Assembly: GCF_019710745.1 (NCBI RefSeq)
Contig: NZ_JAHKJW010000019.1
Location: 62,001 to 126,000, forward strand
Source: Streptomyces beigongshangae
GTDB taxonomy: Bacteria; Actinomycetota; Actinomycetes; Streptomycetales; Streptomycetaceae
Direction of reading: 5' to 3'
DNA length: 64,000 nucleotides
Below the pieces are notes generated by a model. That model was not told the origin of the DNA. It did no database searches and saw only the letters and a list, made by a program, of their open reading frames with translations. Positions 51,401-64,000 of this stretch are shown here, piece by piece. Positions within the stretch are counted from its first letter, which is position 1. The number at the start of each line of letters is the position of its first letter. The position numbers were made by a program, and so were the translations under genes.

Positions 51401-51602
51401 GGAAGGCGTCCGACCGCGGCGAGAAGGAGAGGTACGCGCCCGGATCCGTCGCGGTCCACGAGACGTCCCGCGCCGCCGCGGTCCACGGGACGTCCTGCGC
51501 CCTCGCGACCCCGGGCATCCCCGGCAGCGCCGTCAGCCCGGTCCCCGCTCCGAGAGCTCCCAGCGTTCCCAGCGCAGCTCTACGGCTGATCTCACCAGAC
51601 AT
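48423..51602 (-). CDS. Glycoside hydrolase family 115-like protein (alpha-glucuronidase type), exported
   Basis: 1059 residues from the ATG at 51602 (MSGEISRRAALGTLGALGAG), a twin-arginine-like signal, so export by Tat is likely. GH115 features: WYWWDDVRPVRRSEVYVLPG, KYRGVFINDENPALGTWAPA, YLWPAVWGRAFAEDDPENHR and GTSHEAPMMRG. GH115 enzymes remove glucuronic acid from xylan. The C-terminal ~300 residues are beta-rich accessory domains (VFNRGRTPFDYRITASVPWL, YVAVDAEHFARS). It ends the accessory island; tuf lies 240 bp upstream of it on the map. It is a single gene without other xylan genes near it. Confidence 0.88.
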   Translation of the reverse strand: MSGEISRRAALGTLGALGAGTGLTALPGMPGVARAQDVPWTAAARDVSWTATDPGAYLSFSPRSDAFRLVGAPVVVDADDHPGVVRAAGDLRDDIERVTGTRPGDTVAREAVLVGTIGRSPLIDGLIEAGKLDVDGVRGAWETSLQTVVDQPMPGVERAFVVAGSDPRGTIFGAYDVSYGLGVSPWYWWDDVRPVRRSEVYVLPGRFSQGTPAVKYRGVFINDENPALGTWAPAYFGPGKAPGHPGGFTADFYARVFEVLLRLKANYLWPAVWGRAFAEDDPENHRRAAEYGIVMGTSHEAPMMRGIEEWNRHAVPAVRDSAGNVVTPGRDPYGGTGEWSFRRNAAAVKAYWRDGIERMVEQGFEGVVTLGMRGNGDTSLPDGDGIELMQEIIETQRAIIEDVTGREASRTPQVWTLYKEVQRYWDRGLRAPDDVTVVLTDDNWGNIRKHPDPAEGPRAGGYGLYYHFDYVGVGRNYKWVDTASLPNLWDQLHQAIAYGNRELWVTNVGDLKGNELPTEFFLNYAWHPERWPLERLGEWERRYARQNFAGARAGDLAKDIAEVLARYGQLQSRRKPELLNRRITLVDGRVVYDDQQTPFYFDHRELERVTREWRRLGEEAERIGRRLPAADQDAWFELVGYEVAATANLYELREAEFTNLLYARQGRAATNDLAAAAEAGLARDFALADHFNKRVAGGKWRGFQTQPHIGYGDVARYGPNAPWQQPERDDVALPDEIFPAVKRIEVPERAELGVAVDGSEEWWPGTGPGPDRPVLPPFSPYQTRPDQYVEVFNRGRTPFDYRITASVPWLRVDRPRGRVRQQVRAVLTVDWARAPRGRAEASVTVEGAGAEVTVGVVTERPAARDPQGLGLWRRGLRGFVEAGGYVAVDAEHFARSVGKWRRIDGIGRTGAGMTPWPVTAPRRIPGGSSPHLEYEVSLLSAGQVTVWAYLSPRNPTLPTGGMKGTGGLKYAVSFDADAPQIVDIHTATGADDGLMNMEWARNTSDNVNRTATRHTIRAAGVHRLKFWTVDPTVVVQRLVIDTGGLTPTYLGPRESYRVR

Positions 51603-51749
51603 GCCCCACCCCTCGAACGTGTCACGTGTGTCGCACGTGCCGTATGACAAACGGTGGCGGGAGGGACTGCTGAGGGGAACGGGTCGTCACCGCCGAACAG
51701 TTTCGTGACGAATCATTTCGACGCGTTCGGTAAGAGGGCTGGCACAGCG

Positions 51750-51785
51750 AAGGGGCCCGTACGACCGGAGTCGTACGGGCCCCTT
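51750..51785 (-). terminator. Terminator of the str operon (after tuf)
   Basis: A perfect 16-bp stem: AAGGGGCCCGTACGAC (51750-51765), loop CGGA, GTCGTACGGGCCCCTT (51770-51785). It lies 58 bp after the tuf stop. Confidence 0.9.
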
Positions 51786-51842
51786 CAGGAGCTCAGCTGG
51801 TGCTGGAGCTACCAGGCATCAAGCCCAACAGGTAAGGAAGAC

Positions 51843-53036
51843 TTACTTGTTGATCTTGGTGACCTGGCCGGCGCCCACGGTCCGGCCACCCTCGCGGATG
51901 GCGAACTTCAGGCCCTCTTCCATGGCGACGGGCTGGATGAGCTCGACGGTCATCTCGGTGTTGTCGCCCGGCATGACCATCTCGGTGCCCTCGGGGAGGG
52001 TCACGACGCCGGTCACGTCCGTGGTGCGGAAGTAGAACTGGGGACGGTAGTTGTTGAAGAACGGCGTGTGACGGCCGCCCTCGTCCTTGGACAGGATGTA
52101 CGCCTGCGCCTCGAACGAGGTGTGCGGGGTGACCGAGCCGGGCTTGATGATGACCTGGCCGCGCTCGACGTCCTCGCGCTTGATGCCACGGAGGAGCAGA
52201 CCGACGTTCTCACCGGCCTGACCCTCGTCGAGCAGCTTGCGGAACATCTCGATGCCGGTGACCGTGGTGGTGGTCTTGTCCTGCTTGATACCGACGATGT
52301 CGACGGTCTCGTTGACCTTGAGGACACCACGCTCGATACGGCCGGTGACGACCGTACCGCGACCGGTGATCGTGAAGACGTCCTCGATGGGCATGAGGAA
52401 CGGCTTGTCGACGTCACGCTCGGGCTGCGGGATGGACTCGTCGACGGCCTTCATCAGCTCGAGGACGGACTTGCCCCACTCCTCGTCGCCCTCGAGGGCC
52501 TTGAGCGCCGAGACCTTGACGACCGGCAGGTCGTCGCCCGGGAACTCGTACTCGGAGAGGAGCTCACGGACCTCGAGCTCGACGAGCTCCAGGATCTCCT
52601 CGTCGTCCACCATGTCGGCCTTGTTCAGGGCGACGACGATGTACGGAACGCCGACCTGGCGGGCCAGGAGCACGTGCTCCTTGGTCTGCGGCATCGGGCC
52701 GTCCGTGGCGGCGACCACGAGGATGGCGCCGTCCATCTGCGCCGCACCCGTGATCATGTTCTTGATGTAGTCCGCGTGACCGGGGCAGTCGACGTGGGCG
52801 TAGTGACGCGTCTCGGTCTGGTACTCGACGTGCGCGATGGAGATGGTGATACCGCGCTGGCGCTCTTCGGGAGCCTTGTCGATCTGGTCGAAGGCCGAGG
52901 CCTCGTTCAGGTCCGGGTACGCGTCGTGCAGCACCTTGGTAATGGCGGCCGTGAGGGTCGTCTTACCGTGGTCGATGTGACCGATGGTGCCGATGTTGAC
53001 GTGCGGCTTAGTCCGCTCGAACTTTGCCTTCGCCAC
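51843..53036 (-). CDS. tuf: Elongation factor Tu
   Basis: 397 residues. It brings aminoacyl-tRNA to the ribosome as a GTP complex. G1 GHIDHGKTTL, switch II DCPGHADYIKNMITGAAQMD, NKADMV and SALKALEG are present. FRTTDVTGVV and GRTVGAGQVTKINK close domains 2 and 3. It follows fusA after 169 bp, which may carry the separate tuf promoter known in other bacteria. The sequence looks like a tuf1 type (kirromycin-sensitive class), not the divergent tuf3. Confidence 0.98.
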   Translation of the reverse strand: MAKAKFERTKPHVNIGTIGHIDHGKTTLTAAITKVLHDAYPDLNEASAFDQIDKAPEERQRGITISIAHVEYQTETRHYAHVDCPGHADYIKNMITGAAQMDGAILVVAATDGPMPQTKEHVLLARQVGVPYIVVALNKADMVDDEEILELVELEVRELLSEYEFPGDDLPVVKVSALKALEGDEEWGKSVLELMKAVDESIPQPERDVDKPFLMPIEDVFTITGRGTVVTGRIERGVLKVNETVDIVGIKQDKTTTTVTGIEMFRKLLDEGQAGENVGLLLRGIKREDVERGQVIIKPGSVTPHTSFEAQAYILSKDEGGRHTPFFNNYRPQFYFRTTDVTGVVTLPEGTEMVMPGDNTEMTVELIQPVAMEEGLKFAIREGGRTVGAGQVTKINK

Positions 53037-53205
53037 TGAATCCTCCTGCGGAGTGGTTCTGGTACGCCTTACTCATCGGCGCCAGGATGATCTTTGCTGG
53101 GGTGCCGCCCGCCGGGATCCTCCCCGGCCGGGACGATCTCTCGTCCTCTGCCGGTTCGGAGGCCCTGCGGTCGGTGTCAAGCCTAAAGCGTGCAAACGGC
53201 GTGCG

Positions 53206-55335
53206 TTACTCGCCCTTGGCCTTCGCGATGATCTCCTCGGCGACGTTCCGGGGAACCTCGGCGTAGGAGTCGAACTGCATCGAGTAGCTTGCGCGACCCG
53301 AGGTCTTGCTGCGGAGGTCGCCGACGTAGCCGAACATCTCCGAGAGGGGCACGAGGCCCTTCACGACGCGGGCACCGGCACGCTCCTCCATGGCCTGGAT
53401 CTGGCCACGGCGGGAGTTGATGTCGCCGATGACCTCGCCCATGTAGTCCTCGGGCGTGGTGACCTCGACGGCCATCATCGGTTCGAGGAGCACGGGGCTG
53501 GCCTTGCGGGCGGCCTCCTTGAAGGCCTGCGAACCGGCGATCTTGAACGCCAGCTCGGAGGAGTCGACCTCGTGGTAGGCGCCGTCGAGAAGCGTGATGC
53601 GGACACCCGTCATCTCGTACCCGGCGAGGATGCCGAACTGCATGGCCTCCTGCGCACCGGCGTCCACCGACGGGATGTACTCCCGCGGGATACGGCCACC
53701 GGTCACCTTGTTCACGAACTCGTACGCCGGACCGTCGGTCTCGGTGATCGGCTCGATCGCGATCTGCACCTTGGCGAACTGACCGGTACCACCGGTCTGC
53801 TTCTTGTGGGTGTAGTCCACGCGCTCGACGGCCTTGCGGATCGTCTCACGGTAGGCGACCTGCGGCTTGCCGACGTTGGCCTCGACCTTGAACTCACGGC
53901 GCATACGGTCGACCAGCACCTCCAGGTGCAGCTCGCCCATACCACCGATGATGGTCTGGCCGGTCTCCTCGTCCGAGTGAACCTGGAAGGAGGGGTCCTC
54001 CTCCGCGAGACGCTGGATGGCGACACCCAGCTTCTCCTGGTCACCCTTGGACTTGGGCTCGATGGCGACCTGGATGACCGGCGCCGGGAAGTCCATGGAC
54101 TCCAGGATCACCGGGCTCTTGTCGTCGGACAGCGTCTCACCGGTGGTGGTCTGCTTCAGGCCCATCACGGCGACGATGTCGCCGGCGCCCACCGCCTCGA
54201 TCTCCTCACGCTTGTTCGCGTGCATGCGGTAGATCTTGCCGATGCGCTCCTTCTTGCCCTTGACGGAGTTCAGCACGGCGGTGCCGGACTCCAGGCGGCC
54301 CGAGTACACCCGGACGAAGGTGAGCTTGCCCAGGTGCGGGTCGCTCATGATCTTGAACGCGAGCGCGGAGAGCGGCTCGTCGACCGACGGCTTGCGCTTG
54401 ACGACGACCTCGGGGTCCTTGACGTCGTGGCCTTCGATGGCCTCCACGTCGAGGGGGGTCGGCAGGTAGCGCACGACCGCGTCGAGCAGGGGCTGGACGC
54501 CCTTGTTCTTGAACGCGGTGCCGCAGAACACCGGGGTGACCGTGGTGTCGCTGGACTTGCCGGACGCGATGGTGATGCGACGGATCGCGGCGTACAGCTG
54601 CTCCTCGGTGGGCTCCTGGCCCTCCAGGTACAGCTCCATGATCTCTTCGTCGTTCTCCGCGACGGCCTCGATCAGCAGACCGCGGTACTCCTCGGCGGCC
54701 TCGGTGTGCGTGGCCGGGATGTCGACGACGTCGTACATCTCGCCCTTCGCCGCCTCGGCGGACCACACGAGCGCCTTCATGCGGACCAGGTCCACGACGC
54801 CCTTGAAGTCGGCCTCGGCACCGATCGGGAGCTGCATGACCAGGGGCTGCGCACCGAGGCGGTCCTTGATCATGTCGACGCAGCGGTGGAACTCCGCGCC
54901 GGTCCGGTCGAGCTTGTTCACGAAGCAGATGCGCGGCACGCCGTAACGGTCGGCCTGACGCCACACCGTCTCGGACTGCGGCTCGACACCCGCCACACCG
55001 TCGAACACGGTGACGGCACCGTCGAGGACGCGGAGCGAACGCTCCACCTCGACCGTGAAGTCGACGTGCCCGGGGGTGTCGATGATGTTGATGGTGTAGT
55101 CGTCGTCCTCGAGCGGCCAGTGACAGGTGGTCGCAGCAGAGGTGATCGTGATGCCACGCTCCTGCTCCTGCTCCATCCAGTCCATGGTGGCAGCGCCGTC
55201 GTGGACCTCACCGATCTTGTAGCTGACGCCGGTGTAGAAGAGGATCCGCTCGGTGGTGGTCGTCTTGCCCGCGTCGATGTGGGCCATGATCCCGATGTTG
55301 CGGACCTTGGCCAGGTCAAGTGAAGTGGTAGCCAT
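53206..55335 (-). CDS. fusA: Elongation factor G
   Basis: 709 residues. It drives translocation on the ribosome with GTP. G1 AHIDAGKTTT, DTPGHVDFTVEVERSLRVLD, and NKLDRTGAEF are the G motifs. Domains II-V are complete (VRVYSGRLESGTAVLNSVKG, SGRASYSMQFDSYAEVP). It lies 39 bp after rpsG in the str operon. Confidence 0.98.
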   Translation of the reverse strand: MATTSLDLAKVRNIGIMAHIDAGKTTTTERILFYTGVSYKIGEVHDGAATMDWMEQEQERGITITSAATTCHWPLEDDDYTINIIDTPGHVDFTVEVERSLRVLDGAVTVFDGVAGVEPQSETVWRQADRYGVPRICFVNKLDRTGAEFHRCVDMIKDRLGAQPLVMQLPIGAEADFKGVVDLVRMKALVWSAEAAKGEMYDVVDIPATHTEAAEEYRGLLIEAVAENDEEIMELYLEGQEPTEEQLYAAIRRITIASGKSSDTTVTPVFCGTAFKNKGVQPLLDAVVRYLPTPLDVEAIEGHDVKDPEVVVKRKPSVDEPLSALAFKIMSDPHLGKLTFVRVYSGRLESGTAVLNSVKGKKERIGKIYRMHANKREEIEAVGAGDIVAVMGLKQTTTGETLSDDKSPVILESMDFPAPVIQVAIEPKSKGDQEKLGVAIQRLAEEDPSFQVHSDEETGQTIIGGMGELHLEVLVDRMRREFKVEANVGKPQVAYRETIRKAVERVDYTHKKQTGGTGQFAKVQIAIEPITETDGPAYEFVNKVTGGRIPREYIPSVDAGAQEAMQFGILAGYEMTGVRITLLDGAYHEVDSSELAFKIAGSQAFKEAARKASPVLLEPMMAVEVTTPEDYMGEVIGDINSRRGQIQAMEERAGARVVKGLVPLSEMFGYVGDLRSKTSGRASYSMQFDSYAEVPRNVAEEIIAKAKGE

Positions 55336-55374
55336 GAGGCTTCGGTCTTCTCTCGGTCTCGATGGGGGGAGCGA

Positions 55375-55845
55375 CTACCAGCGGTAGTGCGCGAAGGCCT
55401 TGTTGGACTCGGCCATCTTGTGGGTGTCCTCGCGCTTCTTCACAGCGGCACCGAGGCCGTTGGACGCGTCGAGAAGTTCGTTGAGCAGACGCTCGGTCAT
55501 GGTCTTCTCGCGACGGGCGCGGGAGTAGCCGACCAGCCAGCGCAGCGCCAGGGTGCTCGCGCGGCCGGGCTTGACCTCTACCGGCACCTGGTAGGTGGCG
55601 CCACCGACACGGCGGGACTTGACCTCAAGCGTGGGCTTGATGTTCTCCAGCGCGCGCTTCAGCGTGATGACCGGGTCGTTGCCGGTCTTCTCGCGCAGGC
55701 CCTCCATGGCGCCGTACACGATGCGCTCGGCGGTGGAGCGCTTGCCGTTCAGCAGCACCTTGTTGATCAGGGAGGTGACAAGAGGAGAACCGTAGACCGG
55801 GTCGATGATGACCGGGCGCTTCGGGGCGGGGCCCTTACGAGGCAT
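55375..55845 (-). CDS. rpsG: 30S ribosomal protein S7
   Basis: 156 residues: MPRKGPAPKRPVIIDPVYGS, LKRALENIKPTLEVKSRRVG and NKAFAHYRW at the end. S7 nucleates assembly of the 30S head. Its start is 2 nt after the rpsL stop. Confidence 0.98.
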   Translation of the reverse strand: MPRKGPAPKRPVIIDPVYGSPLVTSLINKVLLNGKRSTAERIVYGAMEGLREKTGNDPVITLKRALENIKPTLEVKSRRVGGATYQVPVEVKPGRASTLALRWLVGYSRARREKTMTERLLNELLDASNGLGAAVKKREDTHKMAESNKAFAHYRW

Positions 55846-55847
55846 TC

Positions 55848-56219
55848 TTACTTCTCCTTCTTGGCGCCGTAGCGGCTGCGGGCCTGCTTGCGGTTCTTGA
55901 CACCCTGGGTGTCCAGGGAACCTCGGATGATCTTGTAGCGAACACCCGGCAGGTCCTTCACACGGCCGCCGCGCACGAGCACGATCGAGTGCTCCTGCAG
56001 GTTGTGTCCCTCACCCGGAATGTAAGCGGTGACTTCGATCCCACTGGTCAGACGCACACGCGCGACCTTGCGCAGGGCCGAGTTCGGCTTCTTCGGGGTG
56101 GTCGTGAACACACGCGTGCAGACGCCGCGCCGCTGGGGCGAACCCTCGAGTGCGGGCGTCTTGTTCTTCTCGACCTTGTCCTGCCGGCCCTTCCGGACCA
56201 GCTGCTGGATCGTAGGCAC
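55848..56219 (-). CDS. rpsL: 30S ribosomal protein S12
   Basis: 123 residues from a GTG at 56219 with GGAGAAG upstream (MPTIQQLVRKGRQDKVEKNK). The frame is open further upstream, but without similarity. The decoding loops TTTPKKPNSALRKVARVRLT and PGEGHNLQEHSIVLVRGGRV carry wild-type Lys residues (Lys43 and Lys88 region), so streptomycin sensitivity at this locus is expected. Confidence 0.97.
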   Translation of the reverse strand: MPTIQQLVRKGRQDKVEKNKTPALEGSPQRRGVCTRVFTTTPKKPNSALRKVARVRLTSGIEVTAYIPGEGHNLQEHSIVLVRGGRVKDLPGVRYKIIRGSLDTQGVKNRKQARSRYGAKKEK

Positions 56220-56586
56220 TACTTCTCCGGTTTCTGTGTGCCGAATGGTGAAGCTAACCTGGAACATCTCCGACCCACGCGGTCGGGTGTGTCGAATACT
56301 GCGGATTCCCGCCGCGAGGCAGGAGGGGCGCAGATTGCGGTGGCCGGTGACGACTCCCCTAGTGCGGTTGAAGGCACGCACGGGAGCCAGGGCACACCCC
56401 AGGCACAAGGTCTGAGCGTACCTACCTCATAGGCTGCGGTCAAAACAAATGGGCCGCACCCCTTCCCCTGAGCGGCTCATGCCAACCCACCGCCTCCGCG
56501 GCGGTCCCCGCCAGGACGCCCGCGGGACACCCTCAGGGCACTCCCAGGGCACTGCGGGGACACCCCCGGGGCGCCCCCGGGCCAGG
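56220..56586. other. str operon leader/promoter region
   Basis: 367 bp between rpsL and the DUF1707 gene. It holds the shared 27-bp element (56268-56294) and, on the minus strand just upstream of it, CAGTAT, which could be a -10 box. The right half is C-rich with GGGACAC/GGGCAC direct repeats. No gene is visible. Confidence 0.5.
56268..56294 (-). promoter_or_regulatory. 27-bp element upstream of rpsL, identical to the one upstream of rpsJ
   Basis: Same 27 bases as at 33682-33708, with the inverted repeat CCGACC/GGTCGG in CCGACCCACGCGGTCGG (56270-56286) and GTGTGTCG after it. It ends 49 bp ahead of the rpsL start. Flanking sequences differ, so the match is not due to a longer duplication. Confidence 0.75.
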
Positions 56587-57159
56587 TCAGCCCACCAGAG
56601 CCGCCACGAACAACAGGGTCAGCATCAGCGCCCACCCCGCGATGGACAGCCAGCCGAGGACCAGCCCGGTCATCGCGAGACCTTCGCCACTTTCGCCCGT
56701 ACGCCGCATCTCGGAGCGGGCCGTGTGCCCCAGGATCACCGCGGGAACCCCGGTGAACCCGCCCGTCACCAGGCAGAGCCCACCGCAGATCGCCGCTCCG
56801 ACGGCCTTGTCGTTCGTCTTGGGCGGTGCCGGCGCGGGCAGGAACGCCCGTGGTACGGGTCCGGGTACGGGTCCGGTGACCGCTGGAAGCGCCATGGGCC
56901 CCTGCGGGAGGTCGGACACCAGCAGAGTCAGTTCGCCCACCGTACGGGCCGCGTACGCCCGCGCCACCCGCTTCTCGAACTCGGACTGCTGCATCCGGCC
57001 CTCGGCGAACCCGGCTCTGAGCACGTCCACGGCGCGCTCACGGTCGGCGGTCGAGGCAAGCATCGACTGACCGGACTGACCGGACTGACCGGCCTGATCC
57101 GGCCAGGGGCGCGGCTGGTTCCACCCCTGACCCGGCTGCCACGGCGACGGGTACGACAC
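56587..57159 (-). CDS. DUF1707 and DUF4190 domain membrane protein
   Basis: 190 residues. A Trp/Pro/Gln-rich start (MSYPSPWQPGQGWNQPRPWP) with GQSGQSGQS repeats is followed by DUF1707 (STADRERAVDVLRAGFAEGR, RVARAYAARTVGELTLLVSD). After a Pro-rich linker come two membrane helices of the DUF4190 type (GAAICGGLCLVTGGFTGVPA, MTGLVLGWLSIAGWALMLTL). The N-terminus should face the cytoplasm. A gene of this kind between rpsL and rpoC is also seen in other Streptomyces. Function unknown. Confidence 0.87.
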   Translation of the reverse strand: MSYPSPWQPGQGWNQPRPWPDQAGQSGQSGQSMLASTADRERAVDVLRAGFAEGRMQQSEFEKRVARAYAARTVGELTLLVSDLPQGPMALPAVTGPVPGPVPRAFLPAPAPPKTNDKAVGAAICGGLCLVTGGFTGVPAVILGHTARSEMRRTGESGEGLAMTGLVLGWLSIAGWALMLTLLFVAALVG

Positions 57160-57331
57160 GGAAGCACCTCCCCCGGACGGACTGGCTCTTCATCATGCTT
57201 CAACGCGGCAATACGGGCGCGGGTTCCCGCACCACCCATGTCAGGAATTCCCGACGCCACAGGGGCCTGTACGGTTCCCGACCCTGCCGAAGGGGGCGGC
57301 CCCGGTCCCGGGCGGCCGGCCGGAAACGCCG

Positions 57332-57365
57332 AAGGGCGGCCACCCCCGAGGGGGTGGCCGCCCTT
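57332..57365 (-). terminator. Terminator of rpoBC
   Basis: A perfect 16-bp stem: AAGGGCGGCCACCCCC (57332-57347), loop GA, GGGGGTGGCCGCCCTT (57350-57365). It lies 44 bp after the rpoC stop. Confidence 0.9.
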
Positions 57366-57409
57366 CCGACCCGAGCGCCCTAGCCGGTCAACCGGCTCGG
57401 GCGACCCGC

Positions 57410-61324
<3,915 letters not shown>

Positions 61325-61425
61325 TTGTCGTCAATCCCTCTTTCGGGGTCGATTCTTCACTGGTCTGACTGGGGTCCGGGGTTGGTTAGCCGGGGCTCGT
61401 GTTCAGCGAGCCCCGGCCAGACCCG

Positions 61426-64000
<2,575 letters not shown>

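Noticed and set aside
51654..55323. Very long plus-strand open frames across tuf and fusA (and similar ones opposite rpoC, glmS and rpsC)
   Set aside because: They are antisense shadows caused by high GC; the minus-strand proteins are certain.

Overview
The window is a 64-kb piece of a Streptomyces (or very close actinomycete) chromosome. The signs are very high GC with G/C-rich third codon positions, GTG starts, C-terminally extended ribosomal proteins (L17, S3), an N-terminally extended S9, two DUF5753-regulator/DUF397 pairs, and the conserved core order acpS / glmS / coaA / glmM / rpsI-rplM / truA-rplQ-rpoA-rpsK-rpsM-rpmJ-infA-map-adk-secY / spc / S10 / tuf-fusA-rpsG-rpsL / rpoC-rpoB. Almost all core genes lie on the minus strand, so transcription runs from high to low coordinates.

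Layout. 1-121: 5' part of acpS. 131-1084: a small foreign patch with a 5'-truncated DUF5753 regulator, its DUF397 partner, and what looks like the tail of a broken minus-strand gene. 1045-7262: glmS, a small conserved protein, coaA (plus), glmM, rpsI, rplM. 7583-8458: a plus-strand membrane-anchored protein. 8490-15718: a five-gene glycan operon (processive GT2 synthase, GH26-like lipoprotein, two GT39-like membrane glycosyltransferases, polyprenol-phosphate mannose synthase), mostly with ATGA overlaps. 15909-33620: truA and the alpha, spc and S10 ribosomal operons with map, adk, secY, infA and rpoA. 34147-51602: an accessory island between rpsJ and tuf. It holds a double SUKH-3 immunity-like protein, a chimeric ATPase/Rhs-fragment gene, a candidate immunity gene, a 1554-residue Rhs/YD-repeat polymorphic toxin, a frameshifted helical protein with an 'AGNR' N-terminal motif resembling those of eCIS-linked proteins, a second DUF5753/DUF397 pair, a HATPase anti-sigma-like protein, a winged-helix/zinc-ribbon protein, a frameshifted DUF6247-like gene, a Uma2-like endonuclease and a GH115-like hydrolase. 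51843-56219: str operon (tuf, fusA, rpsG, rpsL). 56587-57159: a DUF1707/DUF4190 protein. 57410-64000: rpoC and the 3' part of rpoB, which runs off the right edge.

The core genes make up the transcription/translation supercluster: RNA polymerase subunits, ribosomal proteins, elongation and initiation factors, Sec translocase, N-terminal Met removal and nucleotide balance. The acpS/coaA/glmS/glmM group supplies ACP activation, CoA and amino-sugar precursors. Accessory DNA sits at three places: glmS/acpS, rplM/truA and rpsJ/tuf. The least described parts are the glycan operon and the Rhs island, where several genes appear to be cassette fragments, fusions or frameshifted copies. A perfectly conserved 27-bp element lies upstream of both the S10 and str operons.
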